NCBI GenBank assembly: GCA_030247855.1
Contig: JAPDRN010000059.1
Coordinates: forward strand, 144,752 to 208,751
DNA length: 64,000 nt
Reading direction: 5' to 3'
From: Knufia peltigerae
Taxonomy: Eukaryota; Ascomycota; Eurotiomycetes; Chaetothyriales; Trichomeriaceae
Shown here: in pieces, positions 1 through 11,669 of the stretch
Position numbering within the stretch: position 1 is the first letter of the stretch
Layout of the letters: each line of letters begins with the position of its first letter
The notes under the pieces: generated by a model
Told to the model about the DNA's origin: nothing
What the model saw: only the letters and a program-made list of their open reading frames with translations
Database searches by the model: none
Translations under genes and position numbers: made by a program

Positions 1-2461
1 CCTGGGTTTAGTGCCAAATTCTGCCGCTAGTCACGATCTTTCTAGCTGCAAGGACAAGAAGTTTTTCTCGCTTCCTAACAACTCCTCCTGTGAAATTCAT
101 CACAATCATTTATCTGCACTATTGCTACATTCCTGAATGTCGTGGCCGATTCCATTGCATAATGCCGAATTACCTCTGGCTTCTTGCTGATATTGAATGA
201 CAGATTCACAGACATCAACACTGATTCGGGGGTAAGTGATCAGCACTCTTTCCAGACATACTTATTGTTTTCATGATGTTATAATTTGCGATTGAATCCG
301 CCACTGGAGTCTCTCGCCGGAGACTCTTAACAGTGGCGGAGACATGATATTCATCTTCTTACATATGCTGAAAGTTCCCATGAATCTCTTCTTCTCTTCT
401 CACGTTGCAGCTGGCTCGAAATGTTGACTGACAAATGAAGCAGACATCAGATTTCTTGTCCTGGAAATCATGAACAGCAAGCTTGCTGACGTCCGTCCCT
501 CTATTTGCAGCACATGTATTCCAGGTACGAACATCTCCCAAACCCCTGACTTCCCTGTGATTACACCACTATGCACTAGATAGTAACTGATCGATTGAAA
601 TGATCGTACCCTTTTACACCAAGATCTCTGAGGGAACCACTGCAACAAAAATGTGCTTTTATTTTTATCAAAGCAGGACTAACGTCTCCTCAGGTAGGGT
701 TCTCGTCATCGTGTCATCGAATTGGTCCAATGCGCCACCCCACAGCTTCCAATTTCCAATCCTATTGGTACCTTTTACGCTCTTATTGCTGGTCTCATGA
801 AGTTCTCGTTGCATGGCAGCAGGGTTTTGATGAGGGCTAGCCGCATCTCGGTTGTGTTCCTTCCCGTTGCGCACGGCAGTGATGGTGTAACACGACAATC
901 GCACGGATGGATTCTTACCGTTAGCTCGCGTATCAGTTCGACCACGGAATGGATAATTTGGCAGTCATCTGTGTCAGCTGTTGACTAGACTTCAATAAGA
1001 AATATGAACTCTTCGCGCTGGTGCTGTTCTTTCCACCCTTTCCCCTGGTACTGGACCAGGTTCGAGACCTCTTCTGATGCCGCCTATTATCGCTACTTCG
1101 GACAGGTTTGCGTCAACCTACAACAGATTCACATTTGTTACGGGTTGAGGGGTAAGACAGAACTTCTGTCCCACCTTTTTACCTGCGTTGCTTCGTACCT
1201 TGGCCGGGAAAATACATGATATGATGTGTTCCGCGGAGACGGAGTATGCTCTTACAGCTAGTACTCGTATCACGGCATAGCAACCAGTTAGATGAGTAGT
1301 TTATGGCTAGTGAAACTGTTGATGAAGCTGTTCGTCAGCCTCGCGATCATGCTTCAACTTTCATATGTGGCAAGACGGAGATTGACGAATGTGTGGCTCG
1401 GTCTCACGAGTCTTTTTGTTGTAGTTGGCTTTGAAAAGTCAGTGCAGTTGAGGCTGTGGCTTTTTCTTTCTGCATCTTCCGATGCCGAATCGTGAAACGA
1501 CAGGCATTGCCCACATCAAACCATCTGAAGCTCCAGATTGCAGCATTTGATTGGCTGTAAGACTAGGATCCGTTTCGCGCGATGGTCAGGCCGCGTTCTG
1601 GTCGCATTCTCGCGGGGAAGCGAAATAAAGGAACACTGGTTCGAGCCGAAAAGATTCTTCAGTGTGACAGGTGATGAGAAGGTCGTCAGGAGATCTTCAG
1701 TAAGCCTGTCTTCATCGCCCGGCCCAATGCAGAGACGCGAAAGAACGACGCAGACGTTGACCAGGGTTCGAGTTCCCGGCTGTTGGTGGCGTTTTCCTAG
1801 TTGTTTTCTGGGGCCAAGAATGCAGAGACCAATGTCGACTTTCTCAACCTCTTGTCTTTATTGTGACAGGCAGCTTCAGACCGCCGCTGGCGATAATCTC
1901 ACATTCTGGTCACTGCCATATTATTAATCTGCTAGACATAGGTATTTGCTGTGGCTAGTGATCCTGGCCAGGCAGTAAAATGTCAAAAGATGGTGAAGTA
2001 AAAGGTTGGTGGTGATGAAACGACACATAAAACCTCTTGTGTGCCGTACCCAAGGCAGTTGAGCACATGGTGAGATAGAGATCAGGGACGCAAGAAAACT
2101 TCACCAGCTGCTTCACCACGGGCTCGTCATATCTCTAGAGCGCTCATTTCCTGCTCAGTATTCTCAACTATTCCATCCTCTTGTCCTTACACAACTTCAT
2201 CTCCACCTCTTTCCATCCTCACTTGCTTTCCTTCCTTCTTCCCGTCGTCGTGCAACCTGTTTCCCTCTTGCGCTTCATCACATATCTTTTCCACTGTCAC
2301 CTTGAGTCACACGAGCTGTCAACTGGGCTTCGACACTTGTTCCTTTTCTTCTTTCATTCATTCTGCACTTCATCTCCTGTTTCAATCACATCGGATCTTG
2401 ACGACCTGTCATATCATCGCAATTGCAAATCTCACATCGATACTGCCACCCGCTGGCACAG
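1..2461. other. Gene-free left end and RGS gene leader
   Basis: No open reading frame here has coding character, and none joins into a spliced model that I recognise. The stretch holds a strong inverted repeat at 297-340 (separate entry). From about 2130 to 2461 it becomes pyrimidine-rich on the + strand, which is typical of a fungal promoter and 5' leader and belongs to the RGS gene that follows. Confidence 0.6.
297..340. repeat. Two-tier perfect hairpin
   Basis: Bases 297-306 (tccgccactg) are an exact reverse complement of 331-340 (cagtggcgga). Inside them, 307-313 (gagtctc) pairs exactly with 320-326 (gagactc) around a 6-base loop. A four-base bulge (ttaa, 327-330) separates the two stems on one side. 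The 17 bp of perfect pairing within 44 bases is seen directly. Its role is unknown: it could be an RNA hairpin, a MITE remnant or a chance palindrome. Confidence 0.7.
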
Positions 2462-4551
2462 ATGGCCTCACCTCGCCCTTGCACAGGGGCTATGCCTCGA
2501 AAAGTTGATAATGGACTTGACCGAGGAGCGAGTACTGCCGTACCTTCCACTCCCTTTGCGCTGGGCTACGACATGGCACTCAGATACAACACCGACGGCC
2601 TCGGATTCCTCTATGTTGGCATAGTGATAGCATGGACATGTCTGTTGATACCGGCTGCCATCTTCCTTGTCAGAAATCGACACCTTCCCTTCCTTCGCAT
2701 GCGCAACATCCCATTGGCAGTCAGCGCAGTGGCTGTTCTTCATGTATACTGGGTCTTGTGTATGATCGCCTATGTCTTGAATGGATTCTTCCCATGTGCG
2801 ACCGAGTATTGGATCATGAGCATTTATCTGCCGCTTGGCATCGCCTTATTCCAAGCCACCAACACACAACTGTTTGCAATTGCCACGGCTCAAAAAAGAT
2901 ACATCCTGGGAGACATAGGTGTGATGACAGAGAAGGCGCAGGCAAAAGGATGGCGCAAATACTGGCAGAAGCTCAAGGCTTACAATGCGACAAAGAATAC
3001 CATTGCGTGGATTGGTATCGCCATGGGTGTTCAGGTCCGTGAAAGACTGAAAAGTCAAGTCAATCATACTGACGTTGCTAGATTCTTTTGTCCCTGATTA
3101 TCTTTTTGGTTTCCAGGAAATTCCATCCTAGCTTTGGCACAACCGGTGTAGTCACCACCAGAGCTGGCTGTCGACGAGGCTGGGAGTGGTAAGTTGGCTG
3201 ACGCGCCGTGAATACAAACTTGTTGACTGTTTACTAGGTGGCCATCCATTGTTTGGCAAATGTTTTGGTCCTGGATCTACGCACCAGTGCTTCTATGGCG
3301 TGTCAGAAACATTCATGATGTACATGGCTGGCGAAAGCAGACTATTGCATGTATTGTTGCTGGGTATGGTAGTGTTCCTGTCGTCTTCGAAACGTCTACT
3401 GACCAAAACAGACTGCCTGCTTCCCCTATGTGGCTGATTGCTTTATACGCAAAGGGCATGAAGAAGGTCGACACATATTTTGTGCCTCCCTTGTGGTAAG
3501 TATCCATCGCTATATCACTGAGTGCGCTCCGCTGATGAATCGTGACAGGTTTTCGGCCTCCATTGTTATTATGCAGGCATCAGTTATCTTCGTTCCCTTC
3601 TTCCAGGTATTCAAGAATCGAAAACTCGAAAGTGAAACGCGAGAGATAATTGCCCAGTGGGAAGAGAAGCAGAAAGAAGGTGGATCTCTTGCAACTTCCA
3701 ACTCAAGCAAGACTGCAACTCAGTCTAGAGCGTCCACGCGCGTATCCATGAAGAGCACCGCGAGCACGAATCCCCGTCAGGGTGAAATGTACACCATGAG
3801 TGCCCTAGAGAAGACTCTGAAACTGAACCCGCAGCCATTGCTCATGTTTTCAGCCCTCAAGGATTTCTCGGGAGAGAACATCAGCTTCCTGATCCACATC
3901 CGCGAATGGAAGGCCAAGTGGAACACGGACAAGCACAAGTCGACCATGCTTCGCAAACCTCCTCAGGCCAGGACTCCTGATCCAGCGCTGGTTAGACAGC
4001 AATTTCAACAAGCAGTCGGCATCTACGCCTCTTTTGTCAGCTTGAAATATTCCGATTTCCCCATCAATATCTCGTCCACACATCAACGTGAACTGGAGGC
4101 CATGTTCGAACAGTATGCTGCTCTCGTGTGTGCCGAGCCAGCTTCGAACGCAGCCACACCTTTTGAGAATTACTGGTCATCGACTTTCTCTGACGACCTT
4201 GAGAGCCAGGCTGGTAAAGACCAACTGTCATTCGTGTCCACTGCAGTTTCCGACAGTGAGAAGCACGAACCGCGACCCGAATCGATTCAAGCCCGCCAGT
4301 TACGAGAACTCAAGATGACCAATTTCGGAGAAAGACTTCCTGCCAACATTGGTATCCCGGATACTTTCGACGCCACCGTGTTCGATAAAGCCGAGCTAAG
4401 TATCAAGGAGTTGGTACTCACCAATACCTGGGCCAAATTCGTCAAAGCGGGGTTTGCACAAAATGCTGAGAAACGCAACAACTTCGAGGCCCAATTCCGA
4501 GCCATCATAAGTGCTTGCCGACTCAAACTTCCCAAGCGAAACCGCAAATGA
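2462..4551 (+). CDS. Seven-transmembrane RGS-domain protein (RgsC-like)
   Basis: Five exons: 2462-3034, 3082-3188, 3238-3363, 3412-3495 and 3549-4551, giving 630 aa. The N-terminal half has several hydrophobic segments, including the stretches around WTCLLIPAAIFLV and YWIMSIYLPLGIALF and, after splicing, GLPASPMWLIALY. That pattern is typical of fungal GPCR-like RGS proteins. An RGS domain, interrupted by a linker, spans roughly residues 385-600, from LLMFSALKDFSGENISFLI to TNTWAKFVKAGFA. RGS domains accelerate GTP hydrolysis on G-alpha subunits, so this is probably a plasma-membrane regulator of heterotrimeric G-protein signalling; its ligand is unknown. Ser/Thr-rich sequence separates the membrane and RGS parts. 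The start could instead be the in-frame ATG at 2492 or 2573; the last would leave a very short outside tail. It is convergent with the Erg6-like gene. Confidence 0.88.
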
Positions 4552-5085
4552 GAGCTCCAACCTATGACGTGTGACATTCCTTGAAATGGAACGGATTGAT
4601 TGATGATAAAGGGTGGAAGGAATGTGTAGCATTGGCGCTTTTTACGGATCTTCACACAAAATGGGGTTTGATTAGAAAGGGATAAGGGGTTCTGAGAAAA
4701 GGGCAAGGTTCATCAATGTGATTGCAGATCCTAGAATATTCAGGATTGCTCGGAAAAGATGACTGGGGTTTGGGTCGTTTTATTCTTTTAATGGCATTCA
4801 TCAGCAAAATGGGGAGCTTCTCGGTCTGGTACTCTTGGGCCGTTGACTCTTATCATTGGGGAAGCAAATATGGATCAAAGTTGGTGAGCATGGGATAAGT
4901 CGATCAAAGACCATCTTGTCATGGAGTATCAATGGAAAGGAGGCACACTCGAGAAAAATCGAGTAGTTGGCATGCTGAAAGCTGACAGAGACGAAAAAAT
5001 GTAACGTCCTTAGAGATTATCAATCGAGAGTCATTATTGGATGACAGACATTGACCACATTATTGTCCCTTGAGCCGGGTCATTC
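4552..5085. other. Convergent intergenic spacer
   Basis: A tail-to-tail spacer between the RGS gene (+) and the Erg6-like gene (-), expected to hold both 3' UTRs. I see no further gene or repeat. Confidence 0.6.
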
Positions 5086-6697
5086 TTACTGGGCTATCGA
5101 CTGGATGTTATTTAGGTCTCGGGGTGTTTTCTTCTCCTTCCTCCCCAAGAACCACCAAGCGGGCGAAAAGATCCCTTCCCTCCCGGCCTCGGCGACGCTG
5201 TCGACGCACAGGGCCATCGTGTCCATGGCCTCGCACACGCCCCGGGCGCGACGGTACCCCATCTTCTCGAGCGACCAGACCAGAAAGTAACAAGCTCTCC
5301 GGGCCCAAGGGGACATTTTCCAGGTCGTCCACCAGTCGGTCCAGGTCGTCGCCAGGCCGGTGCGACCCTGCAACATCCACCACCATTCTCGGTGTTTCGG
5401 AGATGCCCAGACGGTCGTAGAGATTGACGAAGAAGGTGGAGCGGGGCGGTAGTTTGGTGGTGACGACCAGGTCGAGGATGACGACGTCGCGGGAGATGGA
5501 GATGAAGAAAATGGGACCAGAACAGGAGAAGTGATTTGTTGTTGTCGTCGACGTTGTCGTCGTTGTACTCCTCCCTCGTCCTCGATGACGGTCTGATTGT
5601 TCGGAGCAGTACCGCGACGACGTCTCAAATAGTCATGGTAGTTTGCAAAATTCTCTTCATGTTCCGGATCGAATCCAGATGACAGCATTGCCTCGCGTGC
5701 TTCGAGGCTGGTGTGTAGATTGACGACACCGTTGCCCCTTTCGATGCGCCTTCTCATGTCGACGTGTTTGGTGTTTGAGGGGTCGAACTCGGGTGTCAAC
5801 ACCCATTCACTCACCAGGAACGTGGCGCCCGGTTTCAGTACACGACAGGTTTCTGTGTAGACCGCACACAAAGAGGGTGAGTGGCATGTGGCTTCTATGG
5901 CGAAAGCGGCGTCGAAGCAATCAGGAGCAAAAGGCATGTTCTGTGTTGTATCGAATAAGGACAATGATCAGTGAGTTAACGCAATTTCACCCCCTCCTCT
6001 CGTTTGGAAACGAGAGGCAAGGTTGGGTGTGTGTGAGGGAGGTAGGTGACGTACCAAAAAATCACCCCTGACAAAAGTACATTTATCCGTCAATCCTTCT
6101 TCGGCCGTCAACCGGATGGCTCGGTCGATCTGGGCCTGGTTGATACTCATACCGACCACCTCGCAACCCGTGAACCTCGCCATCTCTCTCGCCGGTCCGC
6201 CGATGCCACATCCCACGTCCAACACCTTCATCCCCGGCTTGAGACCCAGCAGCAACGCGACGCGGTGTTCGTAGAAACATTGGGCCGAGTGTAGGGTGTC
6301 GGTGGGCGAAAAGGGGGCGTAGTGGAATCGAGTGCTCCAGTTCATTTCGTACGCGGCCGTCGCGAATTCGTAGTACCTTTTTTTTTGTCCACAGACAGTC
6401 AGCCCAGGGTTCTTTTTAGTCCATGTGTGTACTTTCTGGTACGAGATCTCGCAGCGAAGGGCACCGTGGAAGTACTCACGAGTCGCTGACATGAACGGCG
6501 TCCTTTTCTCGTCCACTTGAATTGTTATCTCGTTGTTGTCGAGAAGGACATGTAGTCTGGTCCTTGTTGTTATTGTTATCGTCGTCGTCGTCGTCTTCGT
6601 CACCCGTCCCCTCAAAGTGCATGGTATACTCGCTCACCACCTTTTTGAAATCTTTCTCGTGTAATGCAGGGTAATTCCGAGAACTCATGGTCGACAC
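5086..6697 (-). CDS. Erg6-like sterol C-24 methyltransferase, divergent
   Basis: Three exons on the minus strand, 6697-6480, 6376-6055 and 5940-5086, giving 464 aa. The family transfers a methyl group from SAM to C-24 of zymosterol or lanosterol-type sterols in ergosterol synthesis, at the ER or lipid droplets. Visible features are the N-terminal LHEKDFKKVVSEYTMHF block, the YYEFATAAYEMNWSTRFHYAPF block (about 74-95), SAM motif I VLDVGCGIGGPAR (124-136), and EATCHSP with VLKPG in exon 3. The C-terminal sterol methyltransferase region ends in FSPAWWFLGRK. The protein is about 85 residues longer than usual Erg6 (about 375 aa). The excess is an Asp/Asn-rich patch near residues 30-45 and an Arg/Gln then Ser/Pro-rich insertion at about 279-354. 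The start ATG at 6697 is followed by another at 6688. Divergence suggests a paralogue rather than the main Erg6; this is inference. Confidence 0.85.
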
Positions 6698-7566
6698 ACT
6701 GCACTCGTCAGTTCCCTAATGATGACCAAACAAGATACGAAGTTTTTTTGCTTTTCGACTCAGGTCTGACGGAGACTCGAGGGTTCGGGATGAATGTGAT
6801 ATTGATGCACCAAAGGTACGTACGTCGCAGAAGATGTTGGCTCAAAGACATTATCCGTGCGTCGAGTCCGTTAGTATTGTCTAAAAAGAACAATACCAAA
6901 GAGTTGGTATGTGGGAAATTCCTCTTCCCCTACCTCCCTAGGTACCATCTCCTTTTTCATTGATGATCTTGGGCCAGGGACAAAGCGACAGTCCCGAAAT
7001 CGTATGGGAACTGGCATTTCTCCGGACCACAATCCAAGTGAGTACGGTTCTGTCAAACGCATCATGGATAGGCATGTAATATCAGTCCCTTATCTTTGAT
7101 GGCATAATGAGTGGACGGGAGATACTGGCAAGGGGTGGTCATTGAAAGGGATCCAGGGAGAAATGTTAACGGAGAAATAAATATTCGAAAACATTGGTCA
7201 CGTGTAGACAAAAATCAAACAACAAAAGAACCAAATCATCAATACATCAATTGTCATCTACTTAGTTGAGAAACTTCTATCCTTATGTTTGATGGATGAA
7301 AAGACCTTCTTGTGCGATGAGAGTAAATGTCCTTGGGAAAGCCAGTCTTCAAATATCAACAGGATCATCCACCCACCCCTTTCATGTATCTCCCTTGTGA
7401 CTGTTCATCCCGCTCGACAACCATCTAGGTAGGTATCTTGCTTCAAGCATACCATCGCGTCGAATCCATGCTTTTTGCCGTTATTCAATGCTTCAAGACC
7501 ATAAAATTGGGTATGGGGGTTCGTAATATTTTGGCCTTGTCTATTAATGCTTGCAAGCCCAACATT
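6698..7566. other. Spacer: Erg6-like promoter and eEF2 3' region
   Basis: It lies upstream of the Erg6-like gene and downstream of eEF2, both on the minus strand. It contains TAGGTACC/TAGGTAGG-type short palindromic words near 6939 and 7427, which recur elsewhere in the window. I see no gene. Confidence 0.55.
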
Positions 7567-10430
7567 CTACAACTTGTCTGTTGAACGGTTAGCAAAGTGT
7601 TCAAAACAAACCAAGAGGAAAAACATACCATAGTAGTTGTCATAACTTGGAACTTGAGGCTTGAGACCCTTTCTCGTACGTGTTGACTCAACGATCTTTC
7701 CGGGCATTGTGCTGGCGTCAAGAGGCGAACCACCAGGCAGAATCTGCCAGTGATCGAACACCATCTGTGGGAAGGCTTGACCACCGGTGGCGGCACGGAG
7801 ATCGGCGTTGAAACCGAATGATTCTGCGACGGGAAGGTAGGCCTTGACGGTGAACAGGGGGGTTCCCATACGCTGTTCCTCAGAGAAGACGTGACCACGT
7901 CGTCGGGTGAGGACACCGTAGATACCACCCATGGCCTGTTCTGGCACTTGGATTTCAACCAAGAAGACGGGCTCTTGGAGAGCAGGCTCGGCCAAGAGAG
8001 TGGCGGCGTACAGCACACGTCTGGCAGTTGGGATAATCTGGCCACCACCACGATGGATGGCATCAGCGTGGAGAGTGACATCCATGACGTTGAATCGGAC
8101 TGATCGCATGGGCTCTTCAGCGATGGGACCTTCACGAGTGGCCCACTGGAAACCGGAGACGAAGGAATCCTTGATTTCGTTGAGGTACTGGACGGCCTTG
8201 GTCTGGTCAACCAACAAGTTAGGACCAGTGGTGTCAGGACCGAAAGCCCAGATCTTTCGAGCATCGGTGACATCCCAGCCGTGGTCATCAGCAAGGATAC
8301 GGGCACGGGCCTTGAAGTCGTCACGGGGGTTGATTCTGCCGTCTTCGATCTCCTTGGAGACCTCCTCGCTGAGGGGTTCGGCGATAACGTACAGACGGTT
8401 GTGCTTGTTGGGCGACTTGGACAGAGCAGTCATGCTGGAGGTACCACCGACTGTTTCTCTGTACGAGACAACGGGGTCGCTGATCTTGAGAGGAACACCA
8501 GCGTGGTCTTCTTCCAGATCCTTCAAGCAAATTTCCAAGTGGAGCTCACCAGCGCCGGCAACGACGTGCTCACCAGACTCGGTGATCAAGGTCAAGACAC
8601 AGGGGTCGGACTTGGACAGACGCTTAAGACCTTCGACCAGTTTTGGCAGGTCGTTGGCATTCTTGACTTCGACCGATCGTCGCACGACAGGTGAGACGGA
8701 GAACTTCATGACCTTGAGGTTGTGGGCGGTCTCGGAGGTGGTAAGAGTACCAGACTTGAGCAAGAATTGATCGATACCGACCAAACCGATGATGTTACCA
8801 GCAGGCATATCATCGATAGGCTCGACAGTACGACCCATCATGAGGACGGTTCGCTGAATAGCCTTGATGAAGAGATCATCCTTCTTGCCGGGAACGTAGT
8901 TGGGACCCTGGATTCTGACCTTCATACCAGAGCGGACGGTACCAGCGAAGACACGACCGAAAGCGTAGAATCGACCTTTATCGGAAGTGGGCACCATCTT
9001 GGAAACGTAGAGCATGAGGTCGCCCTTGGGGTCACAGTCGCGGATGGCAATGCAGGCCGGGTCATCAGAAGGACCTTCATACAGGGTCTCGGCACGGTAC
9101 TTCTGGGCAGTGATGGGAGATGGCAAATGGATAACCATCATTTCCAACAGAGCATCAGCAGCTGGCAAGAACTTTCGCATGGCAGCCTTGAGAAGACCCT
9201 TTCCAGGGAGTTCCTTCTCCTCGTTGGTGATCTTGATGTCGAGCTTGCCGCAGAGAGTGACAAGGTCGTCGGTCTTTCCCTTCATGAAGGCATCGAAGAT
9301 CTTGAAGATAGGGTCGAGAATGAACTGGTTGAAAGCACGCTCGAGAGTCTGGCCCTCGTGCGTTCCAGTCTTGGTCCACTTCTTGGTCTTAGGGTTGAAG
9401 TAGTTGTCGCCCCAGAGACGTTCCATCATCTTGGACTTGTCAACACCAAACTTCTTGGCATATCGGATGGCGAATTGGCGGACAGTGAAGGCCCAGCCGT
9501 GAAGACCAGAACCGAATGCGATGGTTCCCTTCTCAGGGAAGACCTGGCAGTCACCAAGAGCCTTGTCGAAGTAGGTGGCGATGATGACGTTGACGGACTC
9601 GATTGTTCGGAGGAAGGACTGGTACAGATCTTCCTTGGAGACTTGTAGCTCGAGAAGAGCACGGTCGACCTTGTTGATGATGACAACAGGCTTGATACGC
9701 TCACCGAGAGCTTGTCGGAGCACAGTTTCGGTCTGGACACAGACACCTTCAATGGTGTCGACGACGACCAAGGCACCGTCGGTGACACGGAGAGCGGCAG
9801 TGACTTCGGATGAGAAATCGACGTGACCAGGGGAGTCGATCAAGTTGATCAAGAACTCGTTACCATCGACTTTCTGTAGCCCGCCGTTAGCTTTTGATAA
9901 TCTGATTTTTCATTGTACAGTCCCATACCTGAGGGATGTCCTTAAGATCCTCCTCGTCGGGCAAGTGGGCATACAGGGTGATGGCAGTTGACTTGATGGT
10001 GATACCACGCTCCTGTTCATCTTTACGAGTATCCGTGAATCGCCTGCAATGCTGTTATTATCTGCCAACTCTTGGATGCCAGATCAAAAAAACGTACGCT
10101 TCACCGGCCTTGGCTGCGGAAATGATACCAGCTCGTTGAACAAGGGAATCGGTCAAAGTCGACTTTCCGTGATCCACTGGGATCTTTGTTAGTCCTCAAT
10201 CTCTTTCAAAGAAGGAAATCAATGAACATACCGTGGGCAATGACGGACATGTTACGGATGTTGGCGGGCTTGTCTGCGCTTTTGTCAATACCTCATCTCC
10301 TGGCTTTTGATCTATTGTGATATTTACCCATCAACGCCCGCTGTTGTGTTACCGCTGGTCAGCAAAAGTCCATCGCTGTCATGGAAAAAGAAACACCACT
10401 TACAATTTCTTCCACTGTGAAGTTGACCAT
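7567..10430 (-). CDS. Translation elongation factor 2 (eEF2)
   Basis: Seven exons: 10430-10404, 10340-10328, 10273-10232, 10176-10098, 10043-9929, 9873-7629 and 7577-7567, giving 843 aa, the usual eEF2 length. This GTPase drives ribosomal translocation in the cytosol. Seen in the sequence: start [10 protein letters not shown]-loop AHVDHGKST (residues 26-34), split by an intron; [20 protein letters not shown] switch I; DSPGH (G3); and NKVD (G4). The diphthamide loop DAIHRGGGQ places its histidine at residue 699, the same number as in yeast eEF2. The final exon encodes only the last residues (D)KL, restoring the family ending YYDKL. Introns cluster at the 5' end, and exon 2 is only 13 nt. Long antisense open frames over exon 6 reflect its biased codon use, as expected for a highly expressed gene. 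Confidence 0.98.
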
Positions 10431-11669
10431 CTTGTCTTTGGGGGGTCGATTCCGACCGGGAGAATTGCCCTAGAACGGCGGGGTAGGTGGCTCTCTTTGA
10501 GCTGTACTGGGGGAAATGGCAGAATCGAGGGCTTTGCTCGACCTGCTCGGACGCCTGCGCTTGTCGTCGCAGACGATGGTGATGAGATTGAAATAGATGT
10601 CGAAAAGAGAATTGCGATGCGAGGGACAAGGGCGCAGTACAGTTGTAAGTGATCGTGAAGTTTTCTCTGTAGCAACTGGCAGTGCGGCGGGTGGGGTGAG
10701 TCTTGGCGGCAGTGGCGGCACAGACACTTGCAGTCAGTTACTCCCTTCACTTGGGCAGCTCTAACCTGAGGGACGCTTAATAATGGGATGTGACTGGCGG
10801 CGAACAAAACAGTCAAGTTTACCGGGTAACAGCCCACTTACGCATATTACTGGTTACAATAGCTACTCATACGGGTACGAGAACGAGAACGACCAACATT
10901 GACTCATTGTCTATTGCTTATCTCGGAGTTAAGAGTAATAATACACATGCACTACTCCGTAGCTGGTTATTGAATGGTCTTTGGTCTCGTCGAATCCAGG
11001 GTTCTAAGCACAGATAGTATTTCCCATTTCAAACCCCTGATCGAATTCGACTCACCATCACCCACACAAAGTCGAAATATTCTAATGCGAAACCTGGGGG
11101 CTAGATCGATGAACACGAGGGGTGACTCAAAATCACCCTTCATCAACTGATACGGTGTAGAAATGGTCGAGTCCGCCTCCCAGTCACCACACCACTCATA
11201 AAACAGTCACCACTTTTTTTCGTGCCATTTTGCACAATCTAGACTAACAAGAATGAAGACCAATGACTCGGGTGATTCCCAGTTCGCCATCACTACCACG
11301 AGCTAGTTTCTTGTGACGGCACCAAATTCTTACCCAGCTTGCCATTGCCACCCTTTTTCAAGTAGGCTACAAACTACGGAGTACCTCTGACCCAAGATCA
11401 TCATCCTGTACCGAGTACCTGTAAAAGCAAAAGAAGAATGTCGGAATACCTGCCTTCTATTGTAAAGTGTAACGAGGCTGGGTTCCCGTACTGGACGAGG
11501 CTGAGCAACTTTATACCTTTACCAGTCACAAGTGAAAAAGAGGAGAAAAGAGAGAAAAAGAAAGGCCACACAAAGTCAACTGCAAGAAAGCACATCTGTA
11601 TTCTGAGTGCCAATACATGAGGGGTTTCTCCCCCATCATTTTGCAGTCCTACCTCTAGGTCGAGTAACC
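10431..11669. other. eEF2 promoter region and esterase 3' spacer
   Basis: The stretch just above the eEF2 ATG is pyrimidine-rich on the minus strand (10431-10700), as in promoters and leaders of strongly expressed fungal translation genes. Two copies of the TACGGAGTA/TACTCCGTA word occur at 10953-10961 and 11375-11383. I see no further gene. Confidence 0.6.

Noticed and set aside
1764..1782. Another tRNA T-arm-like stretch near gggttcgagttcccgg
   Set aside because: The stem does not pair over five bases, and no A-box or acceptor stem lies upstream.
2181..2624. 147-codon frame rich in Leu, His, Phe and Ser before the RGS gene
   Set aside because: It is the translation of a C/T-rich leader and overlaps the start of the true RGS frame.
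8722..9648. Antisense 308-codon open frame across eEF2
   Set aside because: It is the mirror of the biased eEF2 codon use in exon 6; the minus-strand protein is unmistakable.
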